Shown: positions 35,996 through 45,818 of the stretch, one piece after another | Numbering within the stretch: position 1 is the first letter of the stretch | Layout: each line of letters opens with the position of its first letter | DNA from: Mycobacterium sp. NS-7484 | GTDB taxonomy: Bacteria; Actinomycetota; Actinomycetes; Mycobacteriales; Mycobacteriaceae | Length of the DNA: 64,000 nt | Direction of reading: 5' to 3' | Assembly (NCBI RefSeq): GCF_001953975.1 | Contig: NZ_MBEJ01000005.1 | Location: 1-64,000, forward strand | Notes under the pieces: generated by a model | Database searches by the model: none | The model's input: the letters and a program-made list of their open reading frames with translations, nothing else | What the model was told of the DNA's origin: nothing | Made by a program: the position numbers and the translations under genes

Positions 35996-36835
35996 TCAAC
36001 ATGGGCAGTCCGGGTGGCGGGACCAGCGTCTTGCCACGATCGAGTACCCGTCGGCATCGAGTTCCAGCGTGGTGTTCAGCGTCGGCGGCGCCTGCGGGAC
36101 CGGCTGCCGGTCGGCGGTGTGTCCGACCGCCCGGATCACCAACTCGACCTGCCGCATGGCCAGCGCCGCGGTGGCCAGGATGGTCGCCCGACTGGCGGTG
36201 CCGACCGCACCCCGGAGCTGGGTGGCCACGGCCGGCCACGCCGCATCGCGGTCGGCACGGTGCAGATCCGCACACTGCAGACAACTGGTCACCCCCGGGA
36301 TCACCAATGGTCCGACCAGCCCGGCACCGTCACGCACCCGGACGGGTAGGTGGGCGATGCCGCCGTGATGCAGCTCCTGCCGAAGTCTCGGGTCGGTGAC
36401 CTGGTAATCGGCCAACACCACCAGGTCGGTGGCGGCCGCCACGCCCCGGGCGTGCGGGTGGGTACTGCGCCGGACCCGTGCGCCCGAACAGCGCAGGCCG
36501 CTGGCCAACAGTTCCGACAGCGGTCCGCGGCCGTGAACGCGGACGGATGCCGATCGGGCGGGACCGTCCGGTGCGGCGGTCAGGACACCCGCCGTGGTCA
36601 GTGCATCGATCAGTTCATCGACGGCGTCGGCACCGACGAATGATTCATCGGCCATGAGCAGTTCATCGCGGGTGGCCCCGGTTTGCAGGGTGCGCAGCAG
36701 GTGCGCCAGTTGGGCCTGGGTGATGCCGGCCGGGGGACGAACCAAGACCGCGCGCCGCGGATCCCAGCCGAGTTGAACCGCGTCGTCGGGGCGCAGCAGG
36801 ATCGGCCTGCCGGCAGCGAGTACATAGCGCGTCAT
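35996..36835 (-). CDS. ThiF/cyclodehydratase-like protein (Rv3196-like)
   Basis: A 279-residue cytosolic protein. The first 100 residues look like a winged-helix RRE-type domain, and the middle has a degenerate Rossmann region (VRVHGRGPLSELLASGLRCSGARV). VGPLVIPGVTSCLQCADLHRADRDAAWP is the conserved segment of ThiF-like and cyclodehydratase family proteins. The C-terminus ends HPDCPC. It may bind a nucleotide or metal through CLQC and the final cysteines. No precursor peptide or maturase lies nearby, so a peptide-modifying role is unproved. It is upstream of and likely co-transcribed with the ABC1-like gene. Confidence 0.68.
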   Translation of the reverse strand: MTRYVLAAGRPILLRPDDAVQLGWDPRRAVLVRPPAGITQAQLAHLLRTLQTGATRDELLMADESFVGADAVDELIDALTTAGVLTAAPDGPARSASVRVHGRGPLSELLASGLRCSGARVRRSTHPHARGVAAATDLVVLADYQVTDPRLRQELHHGGIAHLPVRVRDGAGLVGPLVIPGVTSCLQCADLHRADRDAAWPAVATQLRGAVGTASRATILATAALAMRQVELVIRAVGHTADRQPVPQAPPTLNTTLELDADGYSIVARRWSRHPDCPC

Positions 36836-36895
36836 GCGATGACTCTGCCACGGCCGCGGCACCGGGCGTTTCAGTTATCCACAGGCACCGAGGCG

Positions 36896-38353
36896 TCAGG
36901 GGTGGTCGGGCTGGTCCCCGTTGTCGTCGCCTTCGGCGTCGCCTTTGTCGTCGCCTTTGTCGTCCCCTTTGTCGTGGCCCTCGCGCTGCTCTTTCTCCAG
37001 GTCGGCGAAAGCCTGCTCGAAGGCACTGTCGAGGTCGCCGGTGTCGCCGCCGATCATGCGGTCGATGAAGGCGGCCGGCTCGTCGAGATCGGCGGCGCTG
37101 GGCAGAAGGTCGGGGTGCTGCCACACGCTGTCACGGGTGTCGATGCCCACTGCGTCGGTCAGCCGCTCCCACAGCAGGGCGGCTTCGCGCATCTTGCGTG
37201 GGCGCAGTTCGAGGCCGACGAGCGTGGCGAAGGTCTGTTCGGCCGGTCCGCCGGTGGCGCGACGGCGCCGCAGCGTTTCGGCCAGCGCCGAGGTGCCGGG
37301 GATGCGATCGCCCAGGGCCGCGGTGACGACGGTCTGCACCCAGCCCTCGATGAGCGCCAGCAGGGTTTCCAGCCGCTCGAGGGCGGCTTCCTGCTCGGGG
37401 GTGGCCTTCGGCTCGAAGATGCCCTGGTTGAGCAACTGCTCCATCTCCGACGGATCGCCGAGGGAGGCGGGGTTGAACCCGCGGGCGAAGTCCTCGATGC
37501 CCGACATGTCGACCTTCATGCCCTTGGCGAAGGCCTCGACCGCGCCGAGCAGCTGGCTCGGCAACCATGGCACGTGGCTGAACAACCGGTGATGGGCGGC
37601 CTCACGGGCGGCCAGGAACGTCAGGATCTCACTGCGGGGACGTTCCAGCCCCTCGGTGAGTGACTCGATCGCGTCGGGCATCAGCGCCGCGACTCCCTTG
37701 GGCCCCAACGGCAAGCCGATATCGGTGGAGGTCAACACCTCGCGGGACAGCTTGCCCAGGGCCTGACCGAGCTGAGACCCGAAGGCCATGCCGCCCATCT
37801 GCGACATCATCGCCAGCAGCGGCCCGGCCATGCTCCTGGCCTCCTCGGGCAGCGCCGAGGCCCACACCGACGAGATCTGCTCGGCCACCGGATCGCACAG
37901 CCGCTTCCAGGTGTCCAGGGTGTGGTCCAGCCAGTCGCTGGGCGTCCAGGCCACCGATTTGGTGGTGCCGGCGGGCAGGGGAGTCACCCCGTCCAGCCAC
38001 GTCTCGGCCAACCGGACGGCATCGGCGACGGCGCCGGTCGTCTTTTCCGGCACCGGTGCGACGAACCCGATCGAGTTCGACGCCAACTGCCGGGCCAGGT
38101 CGTAGTTCACCGGACCGGATTGTTTGCCGCCGGCCATCGCCCCACCGGCGCCGCTGAACATCTCACCGAGCTTGGTGAAGATCTGGCCGAGGTCACCCAT
38201 GTTGAAGTTGCCACCGCCCATGCCGAAGCCGAACGGATCTGCACCGGGACCTGGCCCGGGATTGCCGGAACCGGACCCCGAATCGGGGTCCTTCTTTTGC
38301 TTGTCTCGGTCGGGGTCGTCCCCGGCGGAGAAGCCGAAGGGCAGGTCAGCCAT
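36896..38353 (-). CDS. DUF2342 zinc-metallohydrolase-like protein (Rv3195-like)
   Basis: An approximately 485-residue actinobacterial DUF2342 (coenzyme F420-independent hydrolase-like) protein. Residues 1-45 are Gly/Pro-rich. The core contains EARSMAGPLLAMMSQMGGMAFGSQLGQALG and AAREAAHHRLFSHVPWL, with a histidine-rich stretch fitting the family's metal-binding motif (E-x-x-H-H type). The tail is highly acidic with KGDD repeats encoded by a near-perfect 15-bp tandem repeat around 36930-36975. The ATG at 38353 is preferred over one six codons upstream. It is divergent from the Lon-like gene. The function is unknown. Confidence 0.75.
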   Translation of the reverse strand: MADLPFGFSAGDDPDRDKQKKDPDSGSGSGNPGPGPGADPFGFGMGGGNFNMGDLGQIFTKLGEMFSGAGGAMAGGKQSGPVNYDLARQLASNSIGFVAPVPEKTTGAVADAVRLAETWLDGVTPLPAGTTKSVAWTPSDWLDHTLDTWKRLCDPVAEQISSVWASALPEEARSMAGPLLAMMSQMGGMAFGSQLGQALGKLSREVLTSTDIGLPLGPKGVAALMPDAIESLTEGLERPRSEILTFLAAREAAHHRLFSHVPWLPSQLLGAVEAFAKGMKVDMSGIEDFARGFNPASLGDPSEMEQLLNQGIFEPKATPEQEAALERLETLLALIEGWVQTVVTAALGDRIPGTSALAETLRRRRATGGPAEQTFATLVGLELRPRKMREAALLWERLTDAVGIDTRDSVWQHPDLLPSAADLDEPAAFIDRMIGGDTGDLDSAFEQAFADLEKEQREGHDKGDDKGDDKGDAEGDDNGDQPDHP

Positions 38354-38444
38354 ACCCATAACGGTACTCATGACACAGTGCCCGGGTGTGGCTGCGGGTC
38401 ACGCTGTGGGTGAACACCACGACGCAGGCTTTACTGTGGGCGGC

Positions 38445-39473
38445 GTGAACAGGCGGATTTTGACGCTGCTCGTCGCCCTGGTGCCGATCCTGGCGTTCGG
38501 GGTGGTGCTCTCGGTGGTGACGGTGCCCTTCGTCTCGTTGGGGCCCGGTCCGACGTTCAACACCCTCGGCGAGGTCGAGGGCAAGGAGGTCGTCGACATC
38601 AACGGACCCGACGCGCACGTGCATCCCACCTCCGGGCATCTCAACATGACCACCGTCTCCCAGCGGGACGGCTTGACCCTGGGGCAGGCGCTGGCGTTGT
38701 GGATGTCGGGCCGTGAGCAGATGGTCCCGCGCGATCTGGTTTACCCGCCGGACAAGTCCCGCGACGAGATCGACAAGGCCAACAACTCGGATTTCAAGAA
38801 GTCCGAGGACAGTGCCGAGTACGCCGCGCTGTCATTCTTGAAATACCCGATGGCGGTGACCGTGCAGAGCGTCACCGATCCCGGCCCGTCAGCGGGCAAG
38901 CTGCGCGAAGGTGACGCGATCGACGGTGTGAACGGCACCCCGGTGGCCAACCTCGACGAGTTCCAGGCCGTTCTGAAGAAGACCAAGCCGGGCGATCAGC
39001 TGGTGATCGACTTCCGTCGCAAGAACGCGCCACCGGGCGTCGCCACCATCACCATGGGCGACAACCCCGACCGGGACTACGGCTTCCTGGGTGTCGGCGT
39101 GCTCGACGCGCCGTGGGCGCCGTTCGACATCAACTTCCACCTGGCCAACATCGGCGGGCCGTCGGCGGGCCTGATGTTCAGCCTGGCCGTCGTCGACAAG
39201 CTCACCACCGGTGATCTCAACGACGGCAAGTTCGTCGCCGGCACCGGAACCATCACCGGCGAGGGCAAGGTCGGGTCCATCGGCGGCATCACCCACAAGA
39301 TGCTGGCCGCCAAGGAGGCCGGCGCCACGGTGTTCCTGGTGCCCGCCGACAACTGCACCGAGGCGCGCTCGGCGCCGCAGGAGGACATGGAGTTGGTCAG
39401 GGTGGAAACGCTGAGCCAGGCGGTCGACGCGTTGCACACGATTTCTGCCGGTGGCGAACCGCCTCGCTGCTGA
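38445..39473 (+). CDS. Membrane-anchored PDZ-Lon-like serine protease (Rv3194c-like)
   Basis: A 342-residue protein with an N-terminal membrane anchor (about 5-28), a PDZ domain (about 130-200: VTDPGPSAGKLREGDAIDGVNG) and a Lon-type proteolytic domain. The serine S240 in GGPSAGLMF and lysine K285 in ITHKMLA form the catalytic dyad. The active domain is predicted outside the membrane. Similar proteins (YlbL type) degrade envelope regulators. The GTG at 38445 begins just before the anchor. It is followed by the UPF0182 gene after 96 bp. Confidence 0.88.
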   Translation: MNRRILTLLVALVPILAFGVVLSVVTVPFVSLGPGPTFNTLGEVEGKEVVDINGPDAHVHPTSGHLNMTTVSQRDGLTLGQALALWMSGREQMVPRDLVYPPDKSRDEIDKANNSDFKKSEDSAEYAALSFLKYPMAVTVQSVTDPGPSAGKLREGDAIDGVNGTPVANLDEFQAVLKKTKPGDQLVIDFRRKNAPPGVATITMGDNPDRDYGFLGVGVLDAPWAPFDINFHLANIGGPSAGLMFSLAVVDKLTTGDLNDGKFVAGTGTITGEGKVGSIGGITHKMLAAKEAGATVFLVPADNCTEARSAPQEDMELVRVETLSQAVDALHTISAGGEPPRC

Positions 39474-39569
39474 ACCGTGCCCAACCTGTGAATGGCTAGA
39501 GTTGTAGGAAATCGGGCGGCCCCACCGGGCATGTCACGAGTCGACCGAGGCTGAAACAGGAGTTCACGA

Positions 39570-42500
39570 GTGGGGATGCGGCCCGCGGCGAGGATGCCGA
39601 AGCTGACGCGACGTAGCCGGGTGCTGATCGCACTGGCACTGGTGGTGGTGCTGGCATTGCTGATCGGGCCACGCGTCGTCGACGGCTATGTCGACTGGTT
39701 GTGGTTCGGCGAGCTCGGGTATCGCTCGGTGTTCACCACCGTGCTGGCCACCCGCGTGATCGTGTTCCTGGTGGTGGGGCTGCTCATCGGGGCCGTGGTG
39801 TTCGCGGCGTTGGCGCTGGCGTACCGCAGCCGTCCGGTGTTCGTCCCGGCCGCCGGGCCCAACGACCCGGTGGCGCGCTACCGCACCACGGTGTTGGCCC
39901 GGCTGCGGCTGTTCGGTATCGGCGTGCCGGTGTTCATCGGTCTGTTGGCCGGCGTCATCGCGCAGAGTTACTGGGTGCGGGTGCAGTTGTTCCTGCACGG
40001 CGGAGACTTCGGGATCACCGATCCGCAGTTCGGCCGCGACCTGGGCTTCTACGCGTTCGATCTGCCGTTCTACCGGCTGGTGCTGACCTACCTGTTCGTT
40101 GCGACGTTCCTGGCGTTTGTCGCGAACCTGCTGGGGCACTACGTGTTCGGCGGAATCCGGCTGACCGGGCGCAGCGGTGCGCTGAGCCGTGCCGCGCGCA
40201 TCCAGCTGATCAGCCTGGTCGGCATCCTGATCCTGCTCAAGGCGTTGGCCTACTGGCTGGACCGCTACGAACTGCTGAGCAATACCCGGGCGGCCAAACC
40301 GTTCACCGGCGCGGGCTACACCGACATCAATGCCGTGCTGCCGGCGAAGCTGATCCTGTTGGCCATCGCGGTGATCTGTGCGGTGGCGGTGTTCTCGGCG
40401 ATCGTGTTGCGGGACTTGCGGATACCGGCCATCGGCGTGGTGCTGTTGCTGCTGAGCTCGCTGGTGGTGGGCGCGGGGTGGCCGCTGATCGTCGAGCAGT
40501 TCAGCGTCAAGCCCAACGCGGCGCAGAAAGAAGCCGAGTACATCAGCCGCAGCATCGCCGCCACCCGGCAGGCGTACGGCCTCACCGATGACACGGTTAC
40601 CTATCGCAATTACGAGAGCAACGCGCAGACCACCGCCGCACAGGTCGCGGCCGACCGGGCGACCACGTCGAACATCCGGTTGCTGGACCCGACGATCGTC
40701 AGCCCGGCCTTCACCCAGTTCCAGCAGGGCAAGAACTTCTACTACTTCCCGGATCAGTTGTCGATGGACCGCTACATCGGCCCGGACGGCAACCTGCGCG
40801 ATTACGTGGTGGCCGCGCGCGAGCTGAACCCGGACCGCTTGATCGACAACCAGCGGGACTGGATCAACCGGCACACCGTCTACACCCACGGTAACGGCTT
40901 CATCGCCTCGCCGGCCAACACCGTGCGCGGAATCGCCAACGATCCCAACCAGAACGGCGGTTACCCGGAGTTCCTGGCCAGTGTGGTCGGGGCCAACGGC
41001 AGCATCATCTCGCCCGGACCGGCGCCGCTGGATCAGCCGCGGGTGTACTTCGGTCCGGTGATCGCCGATACGTCCGCCGACTACGCCATCGTCGGCAAGA
41101 ACGGTGACGTCGACCGCGAGTACGACTACGAGAACAACACCGAGACCAAGAACTACACCTACACCGGTGCCGGCGGCGTCCCGATCGGCAACTGGCTGAC
41201 CCGGTCGGTGTTCGCGGCCAAGTACGCCGAGCGGAACTTCTTGCTGTCCAATGTGATCGGTGAAAACAGCAAGATCCTGTTCAACCGTGACCCGGCGCAG
41301 CGCGTCGAGGCCGTGGCACCGTGGCTGACCACGGACACCAGCGTCTACCCGGCCATCGTCAACAAGCGCATGGTCTGGATCGTCGACGGCTACACCACGC
41401 TGGACAACTACCCGTACTCGGAGTTGACGACGCTGTCGAGTGCGACCGCCGACTCCAACGAGGTGGCGCTCAACCGCCTGGCGCCCGACAAGCAGGTGTC
41501 CTACATCCGTAACTCGGTGAAGGCCACCGTCGACGCCTACGACGGCACCGTCACGCTGTACGCGCAGGACGAGCAGGACCCGGTGCTCAAGGCCTGGATG
41601 AACGTCTTCCCGGGCACGGTCAAACCGAAGTCGGACATCTCCCCGGAGCTGCAGAACCACCTGCGCTACCCGGAGGACCTGTTCAAGGTGCAGCGCGCGC
41701 TTTTGGCCAAGTACCACGTGGACGACCCGGTGAAGTTCTTCACCAACGCCGACTTCTGGGATGTACCACTGGATCCCAACCCGACGGCGAGCAGTTTCCA
41801 ACCGCCGTACTACATCGTGGCGCGCGACATCGCCCACAACAACGGCTCGTCGTCGTTCCAGTTGACCAGTGCGATGAACTGGATCCGACGTGACTTCCTG
41901 GCGGCCTACATCAGTGCCAGCTCCGATCCGGACAACTACGGCAAGATCACCGTGTTGACCATCCCAGGCCAGGTCAACGGTCCCAAGTTGGCGTTCAACG
42001 CGATCAGTACCGACACCGCGGTCTCCCAGGATCTCGGTGTGATCGGACGCGACAACCAGAACCGCATCCGCTGGGGCAACCTGTTGACCCTGCCGGTGGC
42101 CGACGGTGGATTGCTCTATGTGGCACCGGTTTACGCCTCACCGGGCAGCAGCGACGCCGCGTCGTCCTATCCCCGCCTGATTCGGGTGGCGATGCTCTAC
42201 GGCGACAAGGTCGGTTACGCCCCGACCGTCAGTGACGCGCTGACGGAGATCTTCGGCCCGGGTGCCGGTGCCACCGCAACCAATGTGGCGCCCACCGACA
42301 ACAAGCCGCAGGCAGCGGCCGGTACACCGGAAGCGCCCGCGGCCGCCCCGCCGCCGGCCAATGCCGACGGACAGGCGCCGCAGGTGGTTGCCCCGCCGGC
42401 GGCGGTGCCACCGGGCGAGCCGGTGCAGTTGTCGCCGGCCAAGTCCGCCGCGCTCAAGGAGATCGAGTCGGCGATGTCGGCGGCGCGCGATGCTCAGCGC

Positions 42501-42578
42501 AGCGGTGACTTCGGCAAGTACGGTGATGCGTTGGAGAAGCTCAACGATGCGATGAACAAGTACGACTCCGCGAAGTAA
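39570..42578 (+). CDS. UPF0182-family large membrane protein (Rv3193c-like)
   Basis: A 1002-residue protein. The N-terminal third has about seven transmembrane segments (near residues 17-35, 53-75, 104-125, 162-185, 204-222, 255-275 and 285-303), followed by a large extracytoplasmic region with segments such as [13 protein letters not shown] and [18 protein letters not shown]. The tail (about 895-960) is Ala/Pro-rich, then a short helical C-terminus. This is the conserved UPF0182 family of unknown function. The GTG at 39570 follows AACAGGAG. It ends in front of a perfect 18-bp inverted repeat. Confidence 0.88.
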   Translation: MGMRPAARMPKLTRRSRVLIALALVVVLALLIGPRVVDGYVDWLWFGELGYRSVFTTVLATRVIVFLVVGLLIGAVVFAALALAYRSRPVFVPAAGPNDPVARYRTTVLARLRLFGIGVPVFIGLLAGVIAQSYWVRVQLFLHGGDFGITDPQFGRDLGFYAFDLPFYRLVLTYLFVATFLAFVANLLGHYVFGGIRLTGRSGALSRAARIQLISLVGILILLKALAYWLDRYELLSNTRAAKPFTGAGYTDINAVLPAKLILLAIAVICAVAVFSAIVLRDLRIPAIGVVLLLLSSLVVGAGWPLIVEQFSVKPNAAQKEAEYISRSIAATRQAYGLTDDTVTYRNYESNAQTTAAQVAADRATTSNIRLLDPTIVSPAFTQFQQGKNFYYFPDQLSMDRYIGPDGNLRDYVVAARELNPDRLIDNQRDWINRHTVYTHGNGFIASPANTVRGIANDPNQNGGYPEFLASVVGANGSIISPGPAPLDQPRVYFGPVIADTSADYAIVGKNGDVDREYDYENNTETKNYTYTGAGGVPIGNWLTRSVFAAKYAERNFLLSNVIGENSKILFNRDPAQRVEAVAPWLTTDTSVYPAIVNKRMVWIVDGYTTLDNYPYSELTTLSSATADSNEVALNRLAPDKQVSYIRNSVKATVDAYDGTVTLYAQDEQDPVLKAWMNVFPGTVKPKSDISPELQNHLRYPEDLFKVQRALLAKYHVDDPVKFFTNADFWDVPLDPNPTASSFQPPYYIVARDIAHNNGSSSFQLTSAMNWIRRDFLAAYISASSDPDNYGKITVLTIPGQVNGPKLAFNAISTDTAVSQDLGVIGRDNQNRIRWGNLLTLPVADGGLLYVAPVYASPGSSDAASSYPRLIRVAMLYGDKVGYAPTVSDALTEIFGPGAGATATNVAPTDNKPQAAAGTPEAPAAAPPPANADGQAPQVVAPPAAVPPGEPVQLSPAKSAALKEIESAMSAARDAQRSGDFGKYGDALEKLNDAMNKYDSAK

Positions 42579-42587
42579 CGTCTTCCC

Positions 42588-42647
42588 GCGAGCAGACGCA
42601 GATGTCCCGCACCGCCCGGCGTGTCGGGTACATCTGCGTCTGCTCGC
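42588..42647. terminator. 18-bp perfect inverted repeat (CGCGAGCAGACGCA family)
   Basis: Positions 42588-42605 pair perfectly with 42630-42647; the 24-nt centre is GC-rich and partly self-complementary. It begins 9 bp after the UPF0182 stop. Its outer arm GCGAGCAGACGCA is identical to that of the repeat at 13926-13987, so both belong to one dispersed family. Confidence 0.75.
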
Positions 42648-42747
42648 CGTGAGTTGACCTGGACACCAAGTCAACGCCAAGAGGTCCCGGGCATGCTGTG
42701 CGCCGACATTGCATCGGCTGCGCAGCAGCATTTTTGAGAGGACCTCG

Positions 42748-44142
42748 ATGACCCTGACCGATCTTCCGCACGGCGGGCTCGACGACGCACTGGAGGGCCT
42801 ACGCGCCCACGTCGCCGCCCCCGTCGCATTACCGGGGGAAGCCGGCTATGAGCGAGCCACCCCGTGGAATGTGGCGGCCAGGGTGGAGCCCGCGGCGGTG
42901 GTGTTGGCGGCGACGGCCTATGACATCGCCAACACCGTGCGGTTCGCCGCGGCTCGCGGGCTTCGGGTGGCTGTGCAGGCGACCGGACACGGTGCCCTGG
43001 CCGTCGAACCCGACACCATCCTGGTGGTGACGGCCGAGATGAACACTGTCACCGTCGATCCGGTGGCCCGGACTGCGCGGGTGGCCGCCGGGGCCACCTG
43101 GCAGCACGTCCTCGACGCCGCCGCGCCGCACGGTCTGGCTGGGCTGGGTGGCTCGGCGCCAGGGGTCGGCGTGGTCGGGTATCTCACCGGCGGCGGGATC
43201 GGACCGCTGGTGCGCTCGGTGGGCCTGTCCGCGGACTATGTGCGGTCGTTCGAGTTGGTCACCGGCACCGGGGAGCTGCTGCGCGCCAGCCCGGAGGAGA
43301 ACGCCGAGCTCTTTTGGGGTCTGCGCGGCGGCAAGTCGACGTTGGGCATCGTCACCGTTGTCGAGATCGAGCTGTTGCCGATTCCTGAGTTCTACGGTGG
43401 CACGGTGATTTTCGACGGTGTCGACGCGGCAGTGGTCCTGCGGGAATGGGCGCACTGGTGTGCGGATCTGCCCGAGTCCGTCTCGACCTCGATCGCGCTG
43501 CAACAACTCCCAGCAATGCCGGGTGTTCCCGAACCGTTGGCCGGCCGGTTCACGGTCGCGGTGCGTTATGCCGCGCTCGGTGACTTCGCGGAGGCCGAGC
43601 GGCTATTGGCGCCGATGCGCGGTGTGGCCACTCCGGCACTCGACACCGTCACGGTATTGCCTTATGCCGCAATCGGAGCCGTGCATGCCGACCCCGTCGA
43701 CCCGATGCCCGTCTACGAACACCACACGCTGCTACGGGAATTGACCGCGGAAACCGTCGAGGTGCTGTTGAGCGCAGCCGGACCCGACTCCGGCTCGGTG
43801 CAGACGATCGTCGAACTACGCATGTTGGGCGGCGCCCTGGCGCGCGAGGGTCGTCATCGCAGCGCGTTCTGCCATCGCGACGCCGCCTTCGCCGTGACCA
43901 CGATCGGGGCGCTGGTGCCACCGGTGGCCGATGTGGTGGTGCCGCAGGCCGGTGCGCTCATGGTGGCGCTGTCCCGCTGGTCCAGTGGCGGCCAGCTTGC
44001 CAATTTCGCGCCGTCGGAGGACGCCGGACGGGCCGGGCGGGTCTACGACGAGGAGACCCGGCACTGGCTAGCGGCGCTGGCGCAGCGGCATGACCCGGCC
44101 GGGGTGTTCCGCTGCGGTCAAGTCGTGCGTTATGCGGACTGA
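42748..44142 (+). CDS. FAD-binding berberine-bridge-type oxidoreductase
   Basis: A 464-residue PCMH/BBE-type flavoprotein oxidase. The FAD-binding domain spans about 35-210, with the VQATGHGA histidine H81 at the usual 8-alpha-histidyl attachment site and GLAGSAPGVGVVGYLTGGG-like sequence near 134-155. The second attachment cysteine of bicovalent enzymes is absent, so flavin is linked by at most one bond. The C-terminal BBE motif is represented by WLAALAQRHDPAGVFR. The ATG at 42748 follows GAGAGGACC. It oxidises an unknown alcohol or sugar. It stands alone between the inverted repeat and the initiator tRNA. Confidence 0.82.
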   Translation: MTLTDLPHGGLDDALEGLRAHVAAPVALPGEAGYERATPWNVAARVEPAAVVLAATAYDIANTVRFAAARGLRVAVQATGHGALAVEPDTILVVTAEMNTVTVDPVARTARVAAGATWQHVLDAAAPHGLAGLGGSAPGVGVVGYLTGGGIGPLVRSVGLSADYVRSFELVTGTGELLRASPEENAELFWGLRGGKSTLGIVTVVEIELLPIPEFYGGTVIFDGVDAAVVLREWAHWCADLPESVSTSIALQQLPAMPGVPEPLAGRFTVAVRYAALGDFAEAERLLAPMRGVATPALDTVTVLPYAAIGAVHADPVDPMPVYEHHTLLRELTAETVEVLLSAAGPDSGSVQTIVELRMLGGALAREGRHRSAFCHRDAAFAVTTIGALVPPVADVVVPQAGALMVALSRWSSGGQLANFAPSEDAGRAGRVYDEETRHWLAALAQRHDPAGVFRCGQVVRYAD

Positions 44143-44238
44143 TTCTGCGGTGGTTCTCGGGCCGGATTCGACCAAAAACCGGCGCTGAGCAGACGATTTG
44201 GAGCTCTGCGTAAGACCCCGGTAACCTTGTATTCGCAA

Positions 44239-44315
44239 CGCGGGGTGGAGCAGCTCGGTAGCTCGCTGGGCTCATAACCCAGAGGTCGCAGGTTCGAATC
44301 CTGTCCCCGCTACCA
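44239..44315 (+). tRNA. Initiator tRNA-fMet (CAT)
   Basis: A 77-nt cloverleaf with an encoded CCA end (44313-44315). The acceptor arm 44239-44245 pairs with 44305-44311 except the first pair (C-U), a mismatch that marks initiators. The anticodon stem CTGGG/CCCAG with loop CTCATAA carries three G-C pairs next to the loop, the second initiator hallmark. The T-arm TTCGAAT is normal. A strong hairpin begins 3 nt after the CCA. Confidence 0.95.
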
Positions 44316-44317
44316 GC

Positions 44318-44355
44318 GAGAATGGCCCTCGGAGGAATCTCCGGGGGCCATTCTC
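44318..44355. terminator. Hairpin terminator after tRNA-fMet
   Basis: GAGAATGGCCC (44318-44328) pairs perfectly with 44345-44355, extended by a 5-bp inner stem (44330-44334 with 44339-44343) and a GAAT loop. Only a short T-rich run follows. It separates the tRNA from the convergent small zinc-ribbon ORF and can serve both. Confidence 0.8.
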
Positions 44356-44387
44356 TATTGGGCTTCGGACATCTGGAATGCCGCCGC

Positions 44388-44492
44388 TCAGGCGGCGGCG
44401 TCCTGCACCTCGGGCTCACTGTGTGCGCATGACGTGCACTCGGGGGACTCGATGTCGAACTCACCGCAACTCGGGCAGATAAACGGAATCAC
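44388..44492 (-). CDS. 34-residue zinc-ribbon-like small protein
   Basis: A very short ORF starting at GTG 44492 with an excellent ribosome site (GAAAGGACGG) and containing two C-x-x-C knuckles (CPSC at residues 6-9 and CTSC at 18-21), then an acidic tail. The spacing fits a single zinc ribbon. Such micro-proteins are easily missed in annotation. An open reading frame continues upstream but has no knuckle or family feature. The function is unknown; binding to RNA, ribosome or polymerase would be typical of ribbons. Confidence 0.5.
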   Translation of the reverse strand: MIPFICPSCGEFDIESPECTSCAHSEPEVQDAAA

Positions 44493-44621
44493 CGGGCCGT
44501 CCTTTCTCGCTCTGCGGCCCGCCGTGGTGCCGCGCTGCCTGCCCTGTACCCCGTGCCGGACGCGATCGAAACCAACCATTTTCGACGTGCATCTGCTGCC
44601 GAATCTGGGTACCAGGGCAGC

Positions 44622-45617
44622 ATGGATGCTGTTGATGTCCTCACCTGGCCGGCCCGGGAACTCGTGGCGCTGTATCGCCGGACGGGCGCTGACGTGCCGC
44701 TGGGGGATCCGTTGCCGTCCCATGGCACCGAGATGGAGGGCTGGTTCTGGCGACTGACCGATGCGGCCTCGGGCCGGGTGGTGGTGGCCTTGTGTAGTAG
44801 CAACCAGCATCCCGACGGGGACTGGTCGACGTCGGCGATCGCTCTGGAGCCGGGCGGAATGGTTCGTGCTGCCGCGATCGACGGGGTCGAAGCCGATCGG
44901 CGCGATTTCGTGGTCCGCGCCGAGAGCGGCGGCAACGTTCTGGACGCCAACCGGTCGGGGTTGCGGTTGACCATCGACGACATGACTGTCGACCTCGCCG
45001 TGGACAACACCCAGCCATGGCCGAAGGTCTTTGGCGGAGGTGGCCTGTTCTCCTCGGTTCCGTTCCTCAACCAGTACTGGCAGCCGTATTGCCTGGGCGG
45101 GCGCGCCTCCGGGACGGTGAAAGGCGCAGGTATCGACTGGCAGTTCGACGACGCGCGACTGTACTGCGAACGCAATTGGGGAGCCGGCTTCCCGCAGCGC
45201 TGGTGGTGGGGTGAAGCTCACGACTTCGGCACCGACGATGTCTGCGTGGCCTTTTCGGGCGGCTTACTCGAAATGGGTCCGGTGGGGCAGGAGGCCACCG
45301 GCGTGGTGGTTCGGCTCGGCTCACGCGTGCTGCGCCTCACCCCTCCCGCGCTGGTGAACTACCAATTCGACCGGGACAGCTGGCATTGGCAGATCACCGC
45401 CCGCACACCACAATTCGTGGTCGAGCTCGACGGCCAAGGCAACGGTGGGTCCCCACACGTGTTGCCCGTGCCGCTTCCCGCCGAACGCCGCAACATCGAC
45501 AGCGACTACGAGTTCCTGGCCGGAACGCTGCGCTGCACTGTGCGTGAGTGGGGCAAGACCATCTTCGACGGGACTTCGCCGCTGGCCGGCCTGGAGATCG
45601 GCGACCGGCCCGCGTGA
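44622..45617 (+). CDS. Tocopherol cyclase-like protein
   Basis: A 331-residue protein resembling the tocopherol-cyclase family (PF14249 type). The segment LYCERNWGAGFPQRWWWGEAHDF (about 185-207) matches the family's E-K-N-W-G...P-x-x-W-x-W signature, and W/Y-rich segments elsewhere (NTQPWPKV, SWHWQITA) fit the lipid-binding beta-barrel. No signal peptide. In plants and cyanobacteria the enzyme closes the chromanol ring; here a prenylquinone or other lipid is possible but unproved. The ATG at 44622 is preferred; an upstream in-frame GTG at 44553 would add 23 residues. Confidence 0.62.
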   Translation: MDAVDVLTWPARELVALYRRTGADVPLGDPLPSHGTEMEGWFWRLTDAASGRVVVALCSSNQHPDGDWSTSAIALEPGGMVRAAAIDGVEADRRDFVVRAESGGNVLDANRSGLRLTIDDMTVDLAVDNTQPWPKVFGGGGLFSSVPFLNQYWQPYCLGGRASGTVKGAGIDWQFDDARLYCERNWGAGFPQRWWWGEAHDFGTDDVCVAFSGGLLEMGPVGQEATGVVVRLGSRVLRLTPPALVNYQFDRDSWHWQITARTPQFVVELDGQGNGGSPHVLPVPLPAERRNIDSDYEFLAGTLRCTVREWGKTIFDGTSPLAGLEIGDRPA

Positions 45618-45818
45618 AGCAATCACGCAAATTGATCGACACAGGTGTCCAGTCGCCGAGCACGCCACGCTAACCTCAAACGAATTCTCCTGTCCTTGCG
45701 GCCAGTACTCCACGCGATGAAGATCACCCGCAGCGCTGAGGAGGTGAAAACCGGCAGCCCGAACTGCCCGATGAGTGGCACCGACAGTGCGGTGAGCGGG
45801 TCACCGCCGAGGGGAAAG

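Noticed and set aside
36920..36980. Short repeats near the Rv3195-like gene end as a CRISPR or satellite
   Set aside because: They are in-frame 15-bp repeats coding for an acidic KGDD tail within the gene.
39564..41837. A 757-codon open frame on the minus strand across the UPF0182 gene
   Set aside because: It mirrors the coding gene in a GC-rich genome and its composition is His/Gln/Arg-rich without domain features; the plus-strand gene has a clear family assignment.
44183..44211. Possible third copy of the GAGCAGACG inverted repeat
   Set aside because: Only about nine bases match and the second arm is poor, so it is not listed as a feature.
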